Shown: piece after piece, positions 26,901 through 38,900 of the stretch
How the letters are laid out: each line of letters begins with the position of its first letter
Position numbering within the stretch: the first letter of the stretch is position 1
Assembly: GCF_036884655.1 (NCBI RefSeq)
Contig: NC_088345.1
Coordinates: 29,331,001 to 29,395,000, forward strand
From: Musa acuminata AAA Group
Lineage: Eukaryota > Streptophyta > Magnoliopsida > Zingiberales > Musaceae
Direction of reading: 5' to 3'
DNA: 64,000 nucleotides
Notes under the pieces: generated by a model
Seen by the model: the letters and a program-made list of their open reading frames with translations, nothing else
Told to the model about the DNA's origin: nothing
Databases searched by the model: none
Translations under genes and position numbers: made by a program

Positions 26901-29900
26901 CGGTGGACTTCGGGAGCTACTAGGCGACGGACTGTCCTAGAGCGGTGCTTCATCTAGGTGTGACCCAAGAGTGGGTGGATGAAGATCGATTGCCAAAGGA
27001 GCGAACAAAATCGATGGTGGAGGAGACCTTGCGATGTATTGGCAGAGGCCACATATGGAGGGTTCACAATTCGAGTTTATTCCACAAGAATCAGAATGCA
27101 CTGGAGATGTCACCAGGAGGCGACATGGTGCAACGGATCGTGGTGGAACAGTTCGTGGCAATGCGACACACACGACATAGTCCCGGGAGGGACTAGATCA
27201 TATGGAGGTATGATCGGGAGCTACTGGGAGCTCCACTTCGGTGAACAACACGACGGCAAGAAGGGCTATGGATTCAAGGAGTGAAGGCCATGGTACCGCA
27301 GAGGCGGGTCTTCCGTGTGTGCATCGGATGAAAACCTTGGTCATCAGCATATGGGGGCTGGGTTCCACCAAGGGAAGAGTTCGGATGCAAGTACCAGTGA
27401 GTCCCATGAGAGGGACTTGATCATGCAGAGGTATGATCGAAGCAGCTGGAGAGTTGGACTGCTCCAGAGCTCATATTCGCTTAAGGGAGCCCGACAAGTC
27501 AGAGGACAACGTCGAGTAAGCGAACGTTGCTACCAAGGAAGCTAAGGAGAACAGAATCGGTGCAAACCCTACAATGTGATGGCAGAGGCCATGCATGGGA
27601 GTTGTAGTATGTCTTTCCATCGACCAAACAGATTGCTTGGAAAACACAGAGGTGTTGAAGCAGGAGGTCGAAAGGGGCGAGGAAGCGACGACGAGTCCAG
27701 AGGGACTTAGCTACCTAAAATCAAGCATCAGTCAGAATGGAGGTGGACTCAGAGGAGTGCCACGGAGACATATCTACTGATCGTGAAGAAAAGGGATACA
27801 GATGCGAGGAGACGGATAGTAGGGCCATGGGCATGACAGCGCCATGGTACCGCAGAGGTGGGACTTCCGTGAAAGTCATTGATCCCTTGCTCTCACGGAG
27901 GGAGAGCGCTTGATCGTGAAAGGGGCCGAGGAGGTGGAGCATGCAGAGGCAATCTCCAAGTACCGAGACAAGGCTGAAGGGCAAAGGCCAAGAAACTTCG
28001 TAAGACCGGTGTCAACAAGTTTCTCATCAAGATAACCGTAAGTGAAGGACTTCGGGTCATGCAAGAGTGCACGACCAAGGAACGAAGCAGGCAGTACGCG
28101 GTGCTGTACCTTTGCTACTCAGTGGAGTAGGCAGCAAGGTTGATGGAGAAGACGATACAATCCTAGAGGCGACCTTATCTATCAGAGAATTACTCCAAGT
28201 TGGGGTGAAAACTTCCTGCATTCCAGAAGTTCAATGGCATTGAGAAGGTGAATCACAGTAGCTAACTCAACGCAAGGAGTGCAAACACTTCAAGTGCTTC
28301 AGAAGTGTGAGCAAAGAGCAGGCGAAGGCCAATAACTAGCTCGATGCATGAAGTACAACCCCGAGGAGGCGGGCGAAGTCAAGTAACCTTTGCCTTCTCA
28401 ATTCTTAAGAGGATGGGCGAAACCGAGTACCCCAATTCTCTTATCTATCCAGCAGAGGAGCTCTGCAAAAGTTCAAAGACCCTTCGAAGATAATGGAAGA
28501 CAATAGTTGTCAAATCCTCACCAACGGTGATCAGTGCTACTGAGAGTAGATTGTCCGCTTCATTTCCCAACGAAATGCCAATCGAAAGCGGAAGTGATGC
28601 GAACCTACTTGGATGTGACAACTAACTGAAAGAATAGTCAATGAGCAAATTTTGTGGAGGAAAGACCCAAAACTTTAGAAGTTTGCGAGACGATGCTCGT
28701 TAAAGCTCCAACAAGCATCCACCCAGTTCAAGCAGCATGTGGAATTTTGAGAGACTGGCGCAGTAAGAATGGTCTTTTCCTTCATTTGGTGGATCCGCAG
28801 GAATCAACGAGGATCAACACAACTCAGCCAACCCCACACCAAAGTCAGAGTCATTGGTGAGTTGAAGCAGCATGGCGGATCAAAGGTTCGACTACTCAAA
28901 AATAGCAGCGGAGAGCAGCTGGGAGCCAGGAGGCGCATTGTAGCTGGAGCAGAAGATTGAAGACTCGGCAAAGGCGAAGAGTTGCAGTGTTCACAAAGGC
29001 TTCGACGAGGACGTCGAAGGGATAAGTGGGGGAGAATGTCACGGACAAACTTCGAAACAGGGTGTTTGATGTAATGCTTATGTATGTCCGTGTCTTTTGG
29101 CATGTTCATGCCTTGTACAACATGTAGAGGGGCGGCCGAAGGCATAATAGTCCCATTTTAGTTGGGTTGGTGGCCTCTTTAGGCTTGTAAATAAAGGTTG
29201 TGTCATGTGGACACGTGCGAGAGCTTTTCGGTCTGTAATGGACCATTTTACCCCTTTTGTTGTGCCACTGTTCAGAGCTTGTAAAGTTTGTTTGTAATTT
29301 GCAATGTCTATGAAGTGTTTTTCGGACATGTTTGCTTGTGGATCCCGATTGAGGCGTTCTCTTTAACCCGTTCTCTCTTTGGTTGGTCCTAAGGGACAAT
29401 GGGAGGCTTCGGGGAGGCTGACCTTTGCGAACGGACGCGCGAGGGTGCCGCACGACTTAGGCAAAACCAGCTAAGTCTGTGTCACTACGGCACACGAAAA
29501 CGGAGCTGTTTTGGGCTGTTTTGGGGCTATTTTGCTCGGTTCGGTGAGCGGTCGCTTTGTAACGCTGTAGCTTGTTCGAACTTATATTTTTACAAGCAAA
29601 ATAACTCAAAACCAAGGCAAAACAGGCTACCAAGTGACTGTACATGTAGACGAGAGCGACGAACGGTTCGTTGAACGGAGTTGTTGCAGGTGCGCAACGA
29701 CCGTTCGTGACAGAACGATAGATCCTAACGTACCGCTCGATCGCCCGTACCGTACCATACCGAGCAAAGCTCGAAACATCAATACGATACGAAATTACAA
29801 AGTTCCAAAGGAGGCAATAAATGTGAGTACAACAATGGCCCACCCAAGTGAGACCCAGAACCCTACTCCAAAGTTCAGGTTTTTTCTTGTCTAGACAAGC

Positions 29901-32900
29901 CTATGCAACAAGAAAAATGAACTACAAGAGCTCTATTAAGGTGAAAATGGATAGGAACAGTGATGTCAGTTGGAGAACTGCTAGAGCTGCCAAACAACCC
30001 AGGTGTGGCCTATCATGGAACCCCCAGATAACATAGATGATTCCTGAACCCCAAACTTGTGTAAATTCCACATGGGAACAATTGAAAAATAAGATAGATT
30101 TCAATCTCCTGAAGACCACAGAATCACCTTGGCCACTGGAAGCTAGAAAGGCCTTTGACCACCTTGTGATCCCATCTGTGGTCAACAAAGAGAGTATGAT
30201 CCCTAATTTTTCAATGTGAAGACTATATGGGCTGGTTGAAAGCACAAGACCACAAAAATTTGAACCTTACACATCTATGAAGCTTTTAGCCATCCAAATT
30301 ATATACAAAGAAGTCTTCTCTTTATTACTATGATTATCTTCAACAAAATCATAGGAGATCAGTAGTTCAAATTATAAGATATTGTTCACATAAGAGCAGC
30401 AAAATGCTCATTTAAATTTCTCAGAGCAAACTGAGCACTTATGGAGAAAAAAGATGGTTGATAACAGAATTCCTCATATCTTTACAGAAATAAAAAATAA
30501 TAATAATCAAATTATCTACAAATTAAAAGAAAACACACCTGATAATTCTCTTGCATCTCTCGGATAGACACTGAGAATTCAGTCATAGTCCAACTAAGTG
30601 TGTTAAAAAGACGATTGAGGAATGAAGAAAATAGAGCTTCATCATGGACACAAGCCTCTCGAAATAGTACCTTCATGATGCAAAATAACAGACTATGACA
30701 AATAGCATCACATTTATAATCAACCAGGAGTCAGATATTAATGGCATTCTAACCTGGAAAAGGGCCGATGATGAGGATCCTGCATGATTTGAGTAACTAA
30801 ATCCAGAACCTTTGCATAATCTGAGAATTATGTTTGCAACCGGAATCCAGGATCTGTTATCAAATGCCAACAGCAATGCCCTGGGCAATCTCTGAATTGC
30901 TTCCTTGTTGTCCTCAAAAGCAACTAGGTAGTCCTTGCACTGTACCAAGGATGATATGGAGTGCAAAAGAAGATCTTTGATGTCAGCACTTAGTATCCGT
31001 GGATCATTGAAGTGCTTGACAACAAACGTGACCTAATAACAGAATAATAATTATTTTAATTTGTTATGACTTGCTACAAACAAAACAATACTTCACTTAC
31101 ATTCAAGAAATATGCATTCCTTCAGGTTTTTATCCACGTAAACAATCTAAAGGTACTTTAAATAACAAATACAACTGCACTCTGCACATATTTCTAATGA
31201 GCACATTGTCCCCGAAAACATTTATTTCTTTAGGATCATATAATTGTTAGATATGAATTTTCGCAATCTAATTAAACTGCCTCATGGAACAAACACCAGA
31301 GTGGACCAGTTCAATCAGGTGTAGTAAGAATTTCAGTAAGGCATATATTTCTATGTACCAATGTGAACCTCCAAAAGTTTCCCAAGTAAACACGGTGTAA
31401 GAATAATCGGGTCATTGAAGACTAGGAAAAACAAACAAATGATTGCTTACAAAATGAGTTTAAATCTCTTAACAATCAAACAATTGAAAAGAACAATAGA
31501 TATGTGGAAAACATAAAGCATGTAAAAATCATAAGTAAATCCAATTGTTGTAAAATACAAATGGTTGTTGCAAATTCCATTTCCACCCCTTAGTTCAACA
31601 TCCCTCTTTCTAATGGATTTAAGAATAGACATACCCAAAATGCAGTAGTCCAGTTATGATCTGGTATCACAGATCACAGAATTCTCCAACTCAGCACAGC
31701 CGTTGAGAATGAAGCAAACAAAACCCACTCTAAAATTGATTTCATAGCTGCGTGCAGCCAAGGTTGTCAATCATTTTTTTCATACCACTGCTAGAATATT
31801 CTTATGCCAACTATCTAGGCATCAATCAAGCTAAGATTTGCATAAAACCAAATCTAGCAATTTACAATATCAGATTTCAAATGTTTTGGCCACCAACTAC
31901 TACGTTTGCAGTTATACCCTAAAATTTTGCTTCTTATTTACTACTGTATAATAGTCATAGTCTTCTGAATGATACTCATTACAGGAGGTTTCGAGCCTAT
32001 AATCAGGGCCATGATTCATCATAGTCACTAGCATACATATAAATTTCTAATTTTTCCCTGGTGGTAATTTATCAAATTTCAACATGATGTTGATTCTCCT
32101 AAACCAGAATGTTATTTTCTTAGAGCACAGGAAAGTTTGGTGTTTAATATAAGCAACAACAAGAGGCCTCTTTGTGAGCCAATGAAACATGCAGGAGAGG
32201 CCACCCCCCTGAAGGATCAGAGCATGCTTAATTTACTATGTATACCTTCGCAAGGAAACAAAATTGCACATTTTCTTTGTAGCGTCAGCAAACATAAAGA
32301 AATTCATAAAGGAAAAGGGGTATCCTTGAGCCAAAAATCAAATAACTTGGAAATAGGACAATTTCTTCCTCATATTTCTGTAAACTTCAATCAGATCCCT
32401 TCTCAATTTTTAGCATTTCTGAGATGCAATCTGGCAAAATAAAAAGGTCAATTATGGTTGGATTTCTTAAATGATAAGTATGAATATGGGAAAGGAAGTT
32501 GAGTAAAGAATATGCACACCCATTTGCATACATTGACCATCTACTCGCTGAGTTCCCTAAATCCAGCATTGCAGAAGTCTCATGCACTATCCCTGCGGCT
32601 ATTTTGATTGGAAAATAGCCTATTATTCAAACTTTCTTTGGTAACAGATCAATTCTTTCTCAAGTAATAGAAACCTGATTGGATCAGAATCATCCCCATG
32701 TCTTCTCCCTTCACAACCAAGACAACCTAAAGGGATACCTAAAGCTTCATCCAAACAATTATCAGGGACCTGGTTGGATCAGAATTATGTCTTCTCCCTT
32801 CATGACCAAAACACCCTAAAAGAGATACATAAAGCTAATAAAAATAATTTAAATATTTAACAGACTTAAATAACAATTTTATCAGTAAATTTGATCCTAA

Positions 32901-35900
32901 ATAGAATTGGAACCCTCATAAAATCCTAAACTACATTAGTCAGGCTCCAATTAGCAATTAATTACATTAAGTTTGCCCAACACAACAGCTATCGGTTTGG
33001 TGTGTATCCCTTCCTAAAAGGCCCCTTTATAAATTGCATTTCTTCACTTAACATCTTGCACAAATAATTCATTTATGTCATTATATCCAACTCTAGTCAA
33101 TCTCCTTCTACAATTTCAGGTTACAATCTTTAGAGCAGTTCTGTACTAATGCAATCAGACAAGAAATGAGAGCTCAAAATATTTTTAAACCAAAATTCAG
33201 TCAGCAATACAGCTTACTGAATAAGCAGTAACATGCTTGGCATCTGTCTTTCCTCCTCTCTTATTAGATTCTTGTAAGACTTGTAAAACTAAACACAGCA
33301 CATTTAAGCCGGTATACCTATGATTGCTCTGATCCAAATAGTGAGAACAAGATCAGACATAGTTCATGGACAGACCAATTGGAAAACTAGAAGACAAATT
33401 GTTCTACAAAATATTTTGACTATGACAGGATCCACAACAAGACCATTAAAGCAAGAACCAGTCATTTCTCACCTTAAAGAAAACCAAAGTTATGTTAATT
33501 TGTGCCTATGAATCAAGATACCTCCAGTTCCAACCGAAACTCTTCATCTCCATCAGAAACCTACTTCTAGGGCTACTAAGTTTCTCTCGGTTCATATAAA
33601 ACAATATATCATTACTGACATCAAGTAAATAATTATATGTTTTATAAAATTCAGAATAACAATCTAAGAGATAAAGGAGAGAATTAGCATGTATTCTGTA
33701 AATAAAAAAATGCATGTCACAAGGCTTTCATGCTATTTGTTAGTGCATATGCATGACAATGTTACTGTTTTCTCAGAGTATTGTTCTCTTTCATATGTGA
33801 ACATGCTAACAAATTCCACCATAATTTTTTTCTAAAAAAGAGTAGTTTTCACATTTGATACATACAAATGAAGCAAGGCCTTGCTTGATAAAAATAGCAG
33901 AAGAAACAAATGAAGGGTCACTCTTCCGTAATGCATGAAAAGAGTCAACCTGCAAAGGTTACAATAAAATGTACATTAACAATGTATCACCAATAAACTA
34001 CTTGATTACCTAAAAATAGCAATATACAACAAAATAACATTTACCAGTGATTCCAGATAAAACTCAGGAACAAAACAAAATATAGAATCAGTATTGCTTA
34101 GAACCAAAAGCAGCTCCACAACCCACATGCATGTTGCGTACATTCCTCTTTGCTTCCAACGAGAAAATAGAGAGATGCGGTACCTGCAGTATTTGAAAGG
34201 AAGTGCCAAAATTGATAAGACAAACTGGAATAGATATAAAAAAAACAAACAATAAAAAATAGTTAACATGTATATACCACTTCCACAAGAACCCATCTGC
34301 AAGTAATCTTGAGATTTATTGTAAAACATAAAAACAAAAATAGTACCACATAAACGACAACTTTCCATACCAGTACTGACAATAGAGTAAACCTAATTTA
34401 TTAAAGTGAAATAACATACAGTAATGGTCCCTCACTGCAAGCTCATCTTACAAATTCTTTTTCTCGACAGACCGATTTTCAAGATTTCGACTGCCTTAAA
34501 GCATCAGATAAACTCTAATACACAGATGTGATACCACATATGCAGCTATGAACCACAAGTTTACACTAATTGTGGATAATCAAAGTAAACATTTCAGAAG
34601 CAAAGAATAGTAAAACTGGTATTTCATCACTTTATTGATTATGACATTTCTACATCATGTTTATCGAGCATTTCCAGTTCCATACATATAAATAAAATTT
34701 CCATCCAAGACATGGAACATGTATACAGTTGGCTACACATTAAATTTTAGAAATCTTAATAATAAATCATATTATTGACCAAGCAAATTGTCATAAGAAT
34801 ATATTGATTAATATAAAAGTAGACAAAAGATATAAAGAAAAACACTTCAGCTTGTGAATAGAATGGGAGAAAAACAAGTAAATAAATCAATGCAGTCCTG
34901 ATAAAGCAATGGTTCCAAGGACGGCACTGAATCAGATCTGTGCAGTGGATGGAGCTCTTACGTCTAAATTTTATCAGAAGCAGCCGACAGGCTATTGTTT
35001 CCAGCAAGTTGAGAGAACCATAGAATGCAGAAACCTATTAACTCGCTGCATGAAGGATTAAAAGATAACTAGAGACCAGTGACCTAATAACTTCACTAGA
35101 CTCTTAAATAGTATATAACGCATCTGCTAGTAATGGCCTTCATTCTTTATACAGTAAGCAACTGGTCACTTTGTTGCATTGGACTGTCACCTATATTCTT
35201 AAAGCATTCATACAAGAGATAATATCTTACAATGACAATCAGAACAGACAAAAAAGAGAAAGAATCTTCAAATTTCAAATGAGAAATCCAATAAGAAAAG
35301 CCTGTTTCAATTTCATTTACAGATATCGTATAACAAGAATGCATTCTTTCTTGAACAATAATGGATTCTTTTAGTGCCTAGCTAAAGAAAAGAATTGCAA
35401 CTTTTTAAAATGGTTCTATGATAGCAGACTTACCATGCACATTGCCTGACACAATCAACCAATTCTTCTCGATATACATTACGTGCTTCTTTCAAACGCT
35501 TCACCTGCTCAATGCAGGATCTTTCTCTTATTTGTTTGTCCGTGTCATCTAAGAGAGAAATTGATTGTGACTGATGAGACATGTAATAAAACGCCTGCAA
35601 TTAAGGAATTCATGAAAAGTTCATTTTAATGTTTACAGAAAACAAACTGATTAGACACATACAAATAAAGATAATAATAATGAAATGGTTTAAATATTTA
35701 AACAAACAAAAACTAAACTATACTGACATTTGCTTATTTTATATATAATAATGAGAAAATGTGGCAGCTAAGAATACCAATTGCACATCGACAAATAAAT
35801 CCCTTGACTAAGGATATGCCCCTCTAACATTGCCAAATGCAGGAGTGTTAGAACATCTCCTGTTTCAGGTAATGGTGAATTCTGTTGATAAGGAAATTGG

Positions 35901-38900
35901 ATGATGTATTCCCCACATTGGAACCAAGTTTTCAAGGTTAGCTTGTGCTACAGTATGAAATCATGTAGCATTTTAAGCCTACAGTTATATCTGATTGCCA
36001 AACATCTGATGCTTGGATTATATAAGATTCACACTCTCATTTCATGAAGTCACCAAAAGAAAACAAATTTCGATACTGATGTTCCATTTCCTTTAAATTA
36101 ATGAATATTGCAAAATGGTAATTCTAAGTGTGACAAATACAGCTGAATTCACTTGCCTGCCTAAAGTTTGGTGCAACACCTAAATGGTACAGAAATAGCA
36201 TCATATCAAGCAGCTCTTCCTCTCTTAGTACTTCCAATGATAATTCACTAGTTGTTGCTATGCTCTCTGGACACGGCAAAGATCGGCATCCAGTATCAAC
36301 ATCTGACTGATTGCTCGAACTAGGTTTATCGACAATTTCATCGCCTAGACTTCTGGAATTGCACAATGTTACCACATTAAGTGATCTCTCAGAAATAGGA
36401 ATACAAAAACCCTTCAAACCTCTAGATGTATATCCAATGCTATCTTCTACTGTTTGGATATCATCAACATCAGAACTTGAACAACAACATGGCTTCTGAA
36501 TAGTAGAATGTGTTACTGTTGTTTCTTCATCATCCATGCAGCCTTCAATCCACTGTACTTCTTTTGTTTGTTCCTCATTAAATAGTTGAGAGTTAACTAG
36601 GTGATTTAAAGAACCTCCTATTCTACGGGCTCCAGCACAATTTGCATCACCTGTGAAGAACAACTCCACAGGAAATCTTCGCTTTCCACCCCTATGAAGA
36701 AATCCAACGTTGGCTCCAAGATTCACTCCAGAACCTTTCACGAACCCAGATATGCCCTCTACAGGAAAACCTTCAGATAGGAAACGTAGGATTACTGTGT
36801 ACAGAGAAACTACAACTGAGTTATTTGATACATTGGAAGAAGTCATCTTATGCTCTGCACCTCTGACCTTCAAGATGAAATTCTGCAAGAATGTATTAAA
36901 CACAGAACCAGGTGGCTGGCAGGGGGCTGCCCGAGGCACAAAATGTATGACCAAACTACAAAGTCGCTGGTGCATCTCCTCAATCTGCATATTAAACATG
37001 CTTTTCTATAAAATAATTTACAGTAGAGAAACTGTATCAAATAACAACTCCCCCATAAGCATTTGTAAACTAATTATAAATGTCTGATTAATAAGACAAA
37101 TTGATAGCAGAATTTGCAAATTTGTATTAAGTAGATACAGTAAGGCAAAAACCATCACAAAAACCACAGTTTGAATTTCAAGTAACTGTTTATCATGTAA
37201 AAATGAAAAAAGTAAGTTAAAATTTGCGTGGTTGAAAGAAATTACAGAATTAAACTTGTGAGATAATAATTTAATTCTTGTTTTTTCTCTTTTTTTGCAA
37301 AAGGGTAGGAATGCATAAATTTAAAAAATGATGTTACAATATTGTTTATTCCAAGGTTTGACGTACCGAAGTACATCGCTCGATATGGGCGGGTATGTAC
37401 CAATCCGACAGAGGACGATATGAGTGGTACATTGGTACACTCTGATGTATCATGTGTTGGTATGTTCGGTACAGCTCAATATGTACCGTACCAACAGTTG
37501 GTCAGTATACCGATACGGACCAGTAATGCGAACCATGGTTTATTCTGTAATTACTGATCACAAGAGATGTAAATGCAAAGGAATCTCTTACTACTTCCCT
37601 ATCCTGATAATTATATGTTTACCAACAGAGAAAAAGCAAATGAAATGATGATCTTCCTAAAAACATAAGAAACAGTAACATATCACAGATACTCATGCAA
37701 CAAATAAGTATGACAAGAAGGATGTTAAGAGACCTGTGGCAAAGAAACCGACATAGCATTAGCTATCACAGCTCAACTCTGTTAGATGATAGAATAATTT
37801 CTCATTTGGTTATTATATTCAATTCTAGACCAAAACAATTCCATAAAATATAATGACAATATACAAGTCATATACCTGCCCTCAAGTTCTATAATTATGC
37901 AACAACAAGCAAACTATTTCTGTGAAAATACTCAGACAAGTGTAAGTAAGTTGCTATATGATAATTTGCTGTTTTGACACTCCATTATGATCCACAATCA
38001 GAGTGGCCTGACAATTGAAGTAGCCAGTATGTAGCAGTGATCACAATTGTACAAGTTTCATGAGCTCAGACAGGTTTCAGTGTTTCAGAAAGTGTGGTTC
38101 AAGCATGACCAAAATTGAAGGGCATTAATGAAATTCAATTAGCCAGTGCATTAAATTAAATAAAATAATTAAATGCCACATGCACCCATGAACAAGCAAC
38201 GCAACCATATTATCATTTTAGATCATACATACGAATAGTCTAAACCAAATCTGGTCACCCAAAGTACAAATAAGCAGTTACAAAGCAAATCAACAAATCA
38301 TTATACAGATCATGCTATGAAAATCACTAAAGTGAGTTCAGGTTGCTGAAGAATTACCATAAAAGCAAAATGTGATTCACATTGTACCTTACAGATCATC
38401 ATATAAACTTACTCACAGAATTCCTATTTTCAATGACATGTGGCAAGCAGATTTAAGGATTAACATGTAACATACACAATTAGCAGCTAATAATAGAGAT
38501 GAACCAAAGAGGCACAGTTACCTTGTTCATAGCACCAGATAGTGCAGTCATAGTTAACATCATGCTACTTTCACAGCCTACATCCTCACAGGAACCAGGC
38601 CACCAAACAGATGGAATAAGGCAGTGTAAATCCTGCTTGTTTGGCCTCTTCATTGAGAGAAATCCTTCAAGTGAAAATTCAAAATCTGGTGATTTCCACC
38701 ACAGAACCATCATAGTTTTACGCCTGAGAATATGACAGACAAGTGCCAGATAAGGGTACGATCCAGAGTAAGGACACTCTGTCAGAACAAGTGGTGCCAC
38801 TTTACAACTACATGAAAGTGCCACAATTAGATGCTGCAACAATGGATCGGATCCTGGAAATTCTAGAAATAAATCGAGAACCTGATCCAAACTTGCATAA

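Larger units (their letters stand above)
24932..29484 (+). mobile_element. Non-autonomous LTR retrotransposon (family D, LARD-like), nested in the chromovirus LTR
   Basis: Two LTRs of exactly 448 bp (24932-25379 and 29037-29484) flank 3657 bp with no gag or pol. The longest open frames are about 100 codons, on both strands and unrelated to known proteins. The primer site TGGTATCAGAGC at 25382-25393 and a polypurine tract at 29024-29036 are intact. The LTRs differ at four positions that I can see (about 0.9%), so it is young. Target duplication CTGC (24928-24931) / CTAC (29485-29488), one mismatch. With no proteins of its own it must be moved by a helper. Confidence 0.9.
18959..29712 (-). mobile_element. 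Ty3/gypsy chromovirus (family E) in RKP intron 7
   Basis: LTRs lie at 18959-19691 (733 bp) and 24412-24931 plus 29489-29712 (744 bp with TSD base count), the latter split by a nested element. Removing that insert gives about 6.2 kb. The ends are TGTCACGG...GTGACA and the flanking 4-mers are GAAC/GAAC (18955-18958 and 29713-29716). The order gag-PR-RT-RNaseH-INT-chromodomain makes it a chromovirus; the integrase style suggests Galadriel/'Monkey'-like, unverified. I count about 27 differences between its LTRs (about 3.7%), so it is older than the element inside it. It lies in the same sense as RKP. Confidence 0.93.
18497..29797. repeat. Small intronic repeat split by the chromovirus insertion
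   Basis: Bases 18497-18958 and 29717-29797 flank the gypsy element. They differ in character from the intron (GC-richer 18510-18840, a TTTATATATT-type microsatellite at 18850-18950, GTACCG motifs at 29739-29765). The outer ends TAATTTCG (18497) and CGAAATTA (29790-29797) are inverted with about 12 of 15 bases matching, which might be a short terminal inverted repeat. Confidence 0.35.

Noticed and set aside
25377..28960. Many 60-109-codon frames inside element D
   Set aside because: Random distribution over both strands, no retroviral motifs; the internal region appears non-coding.
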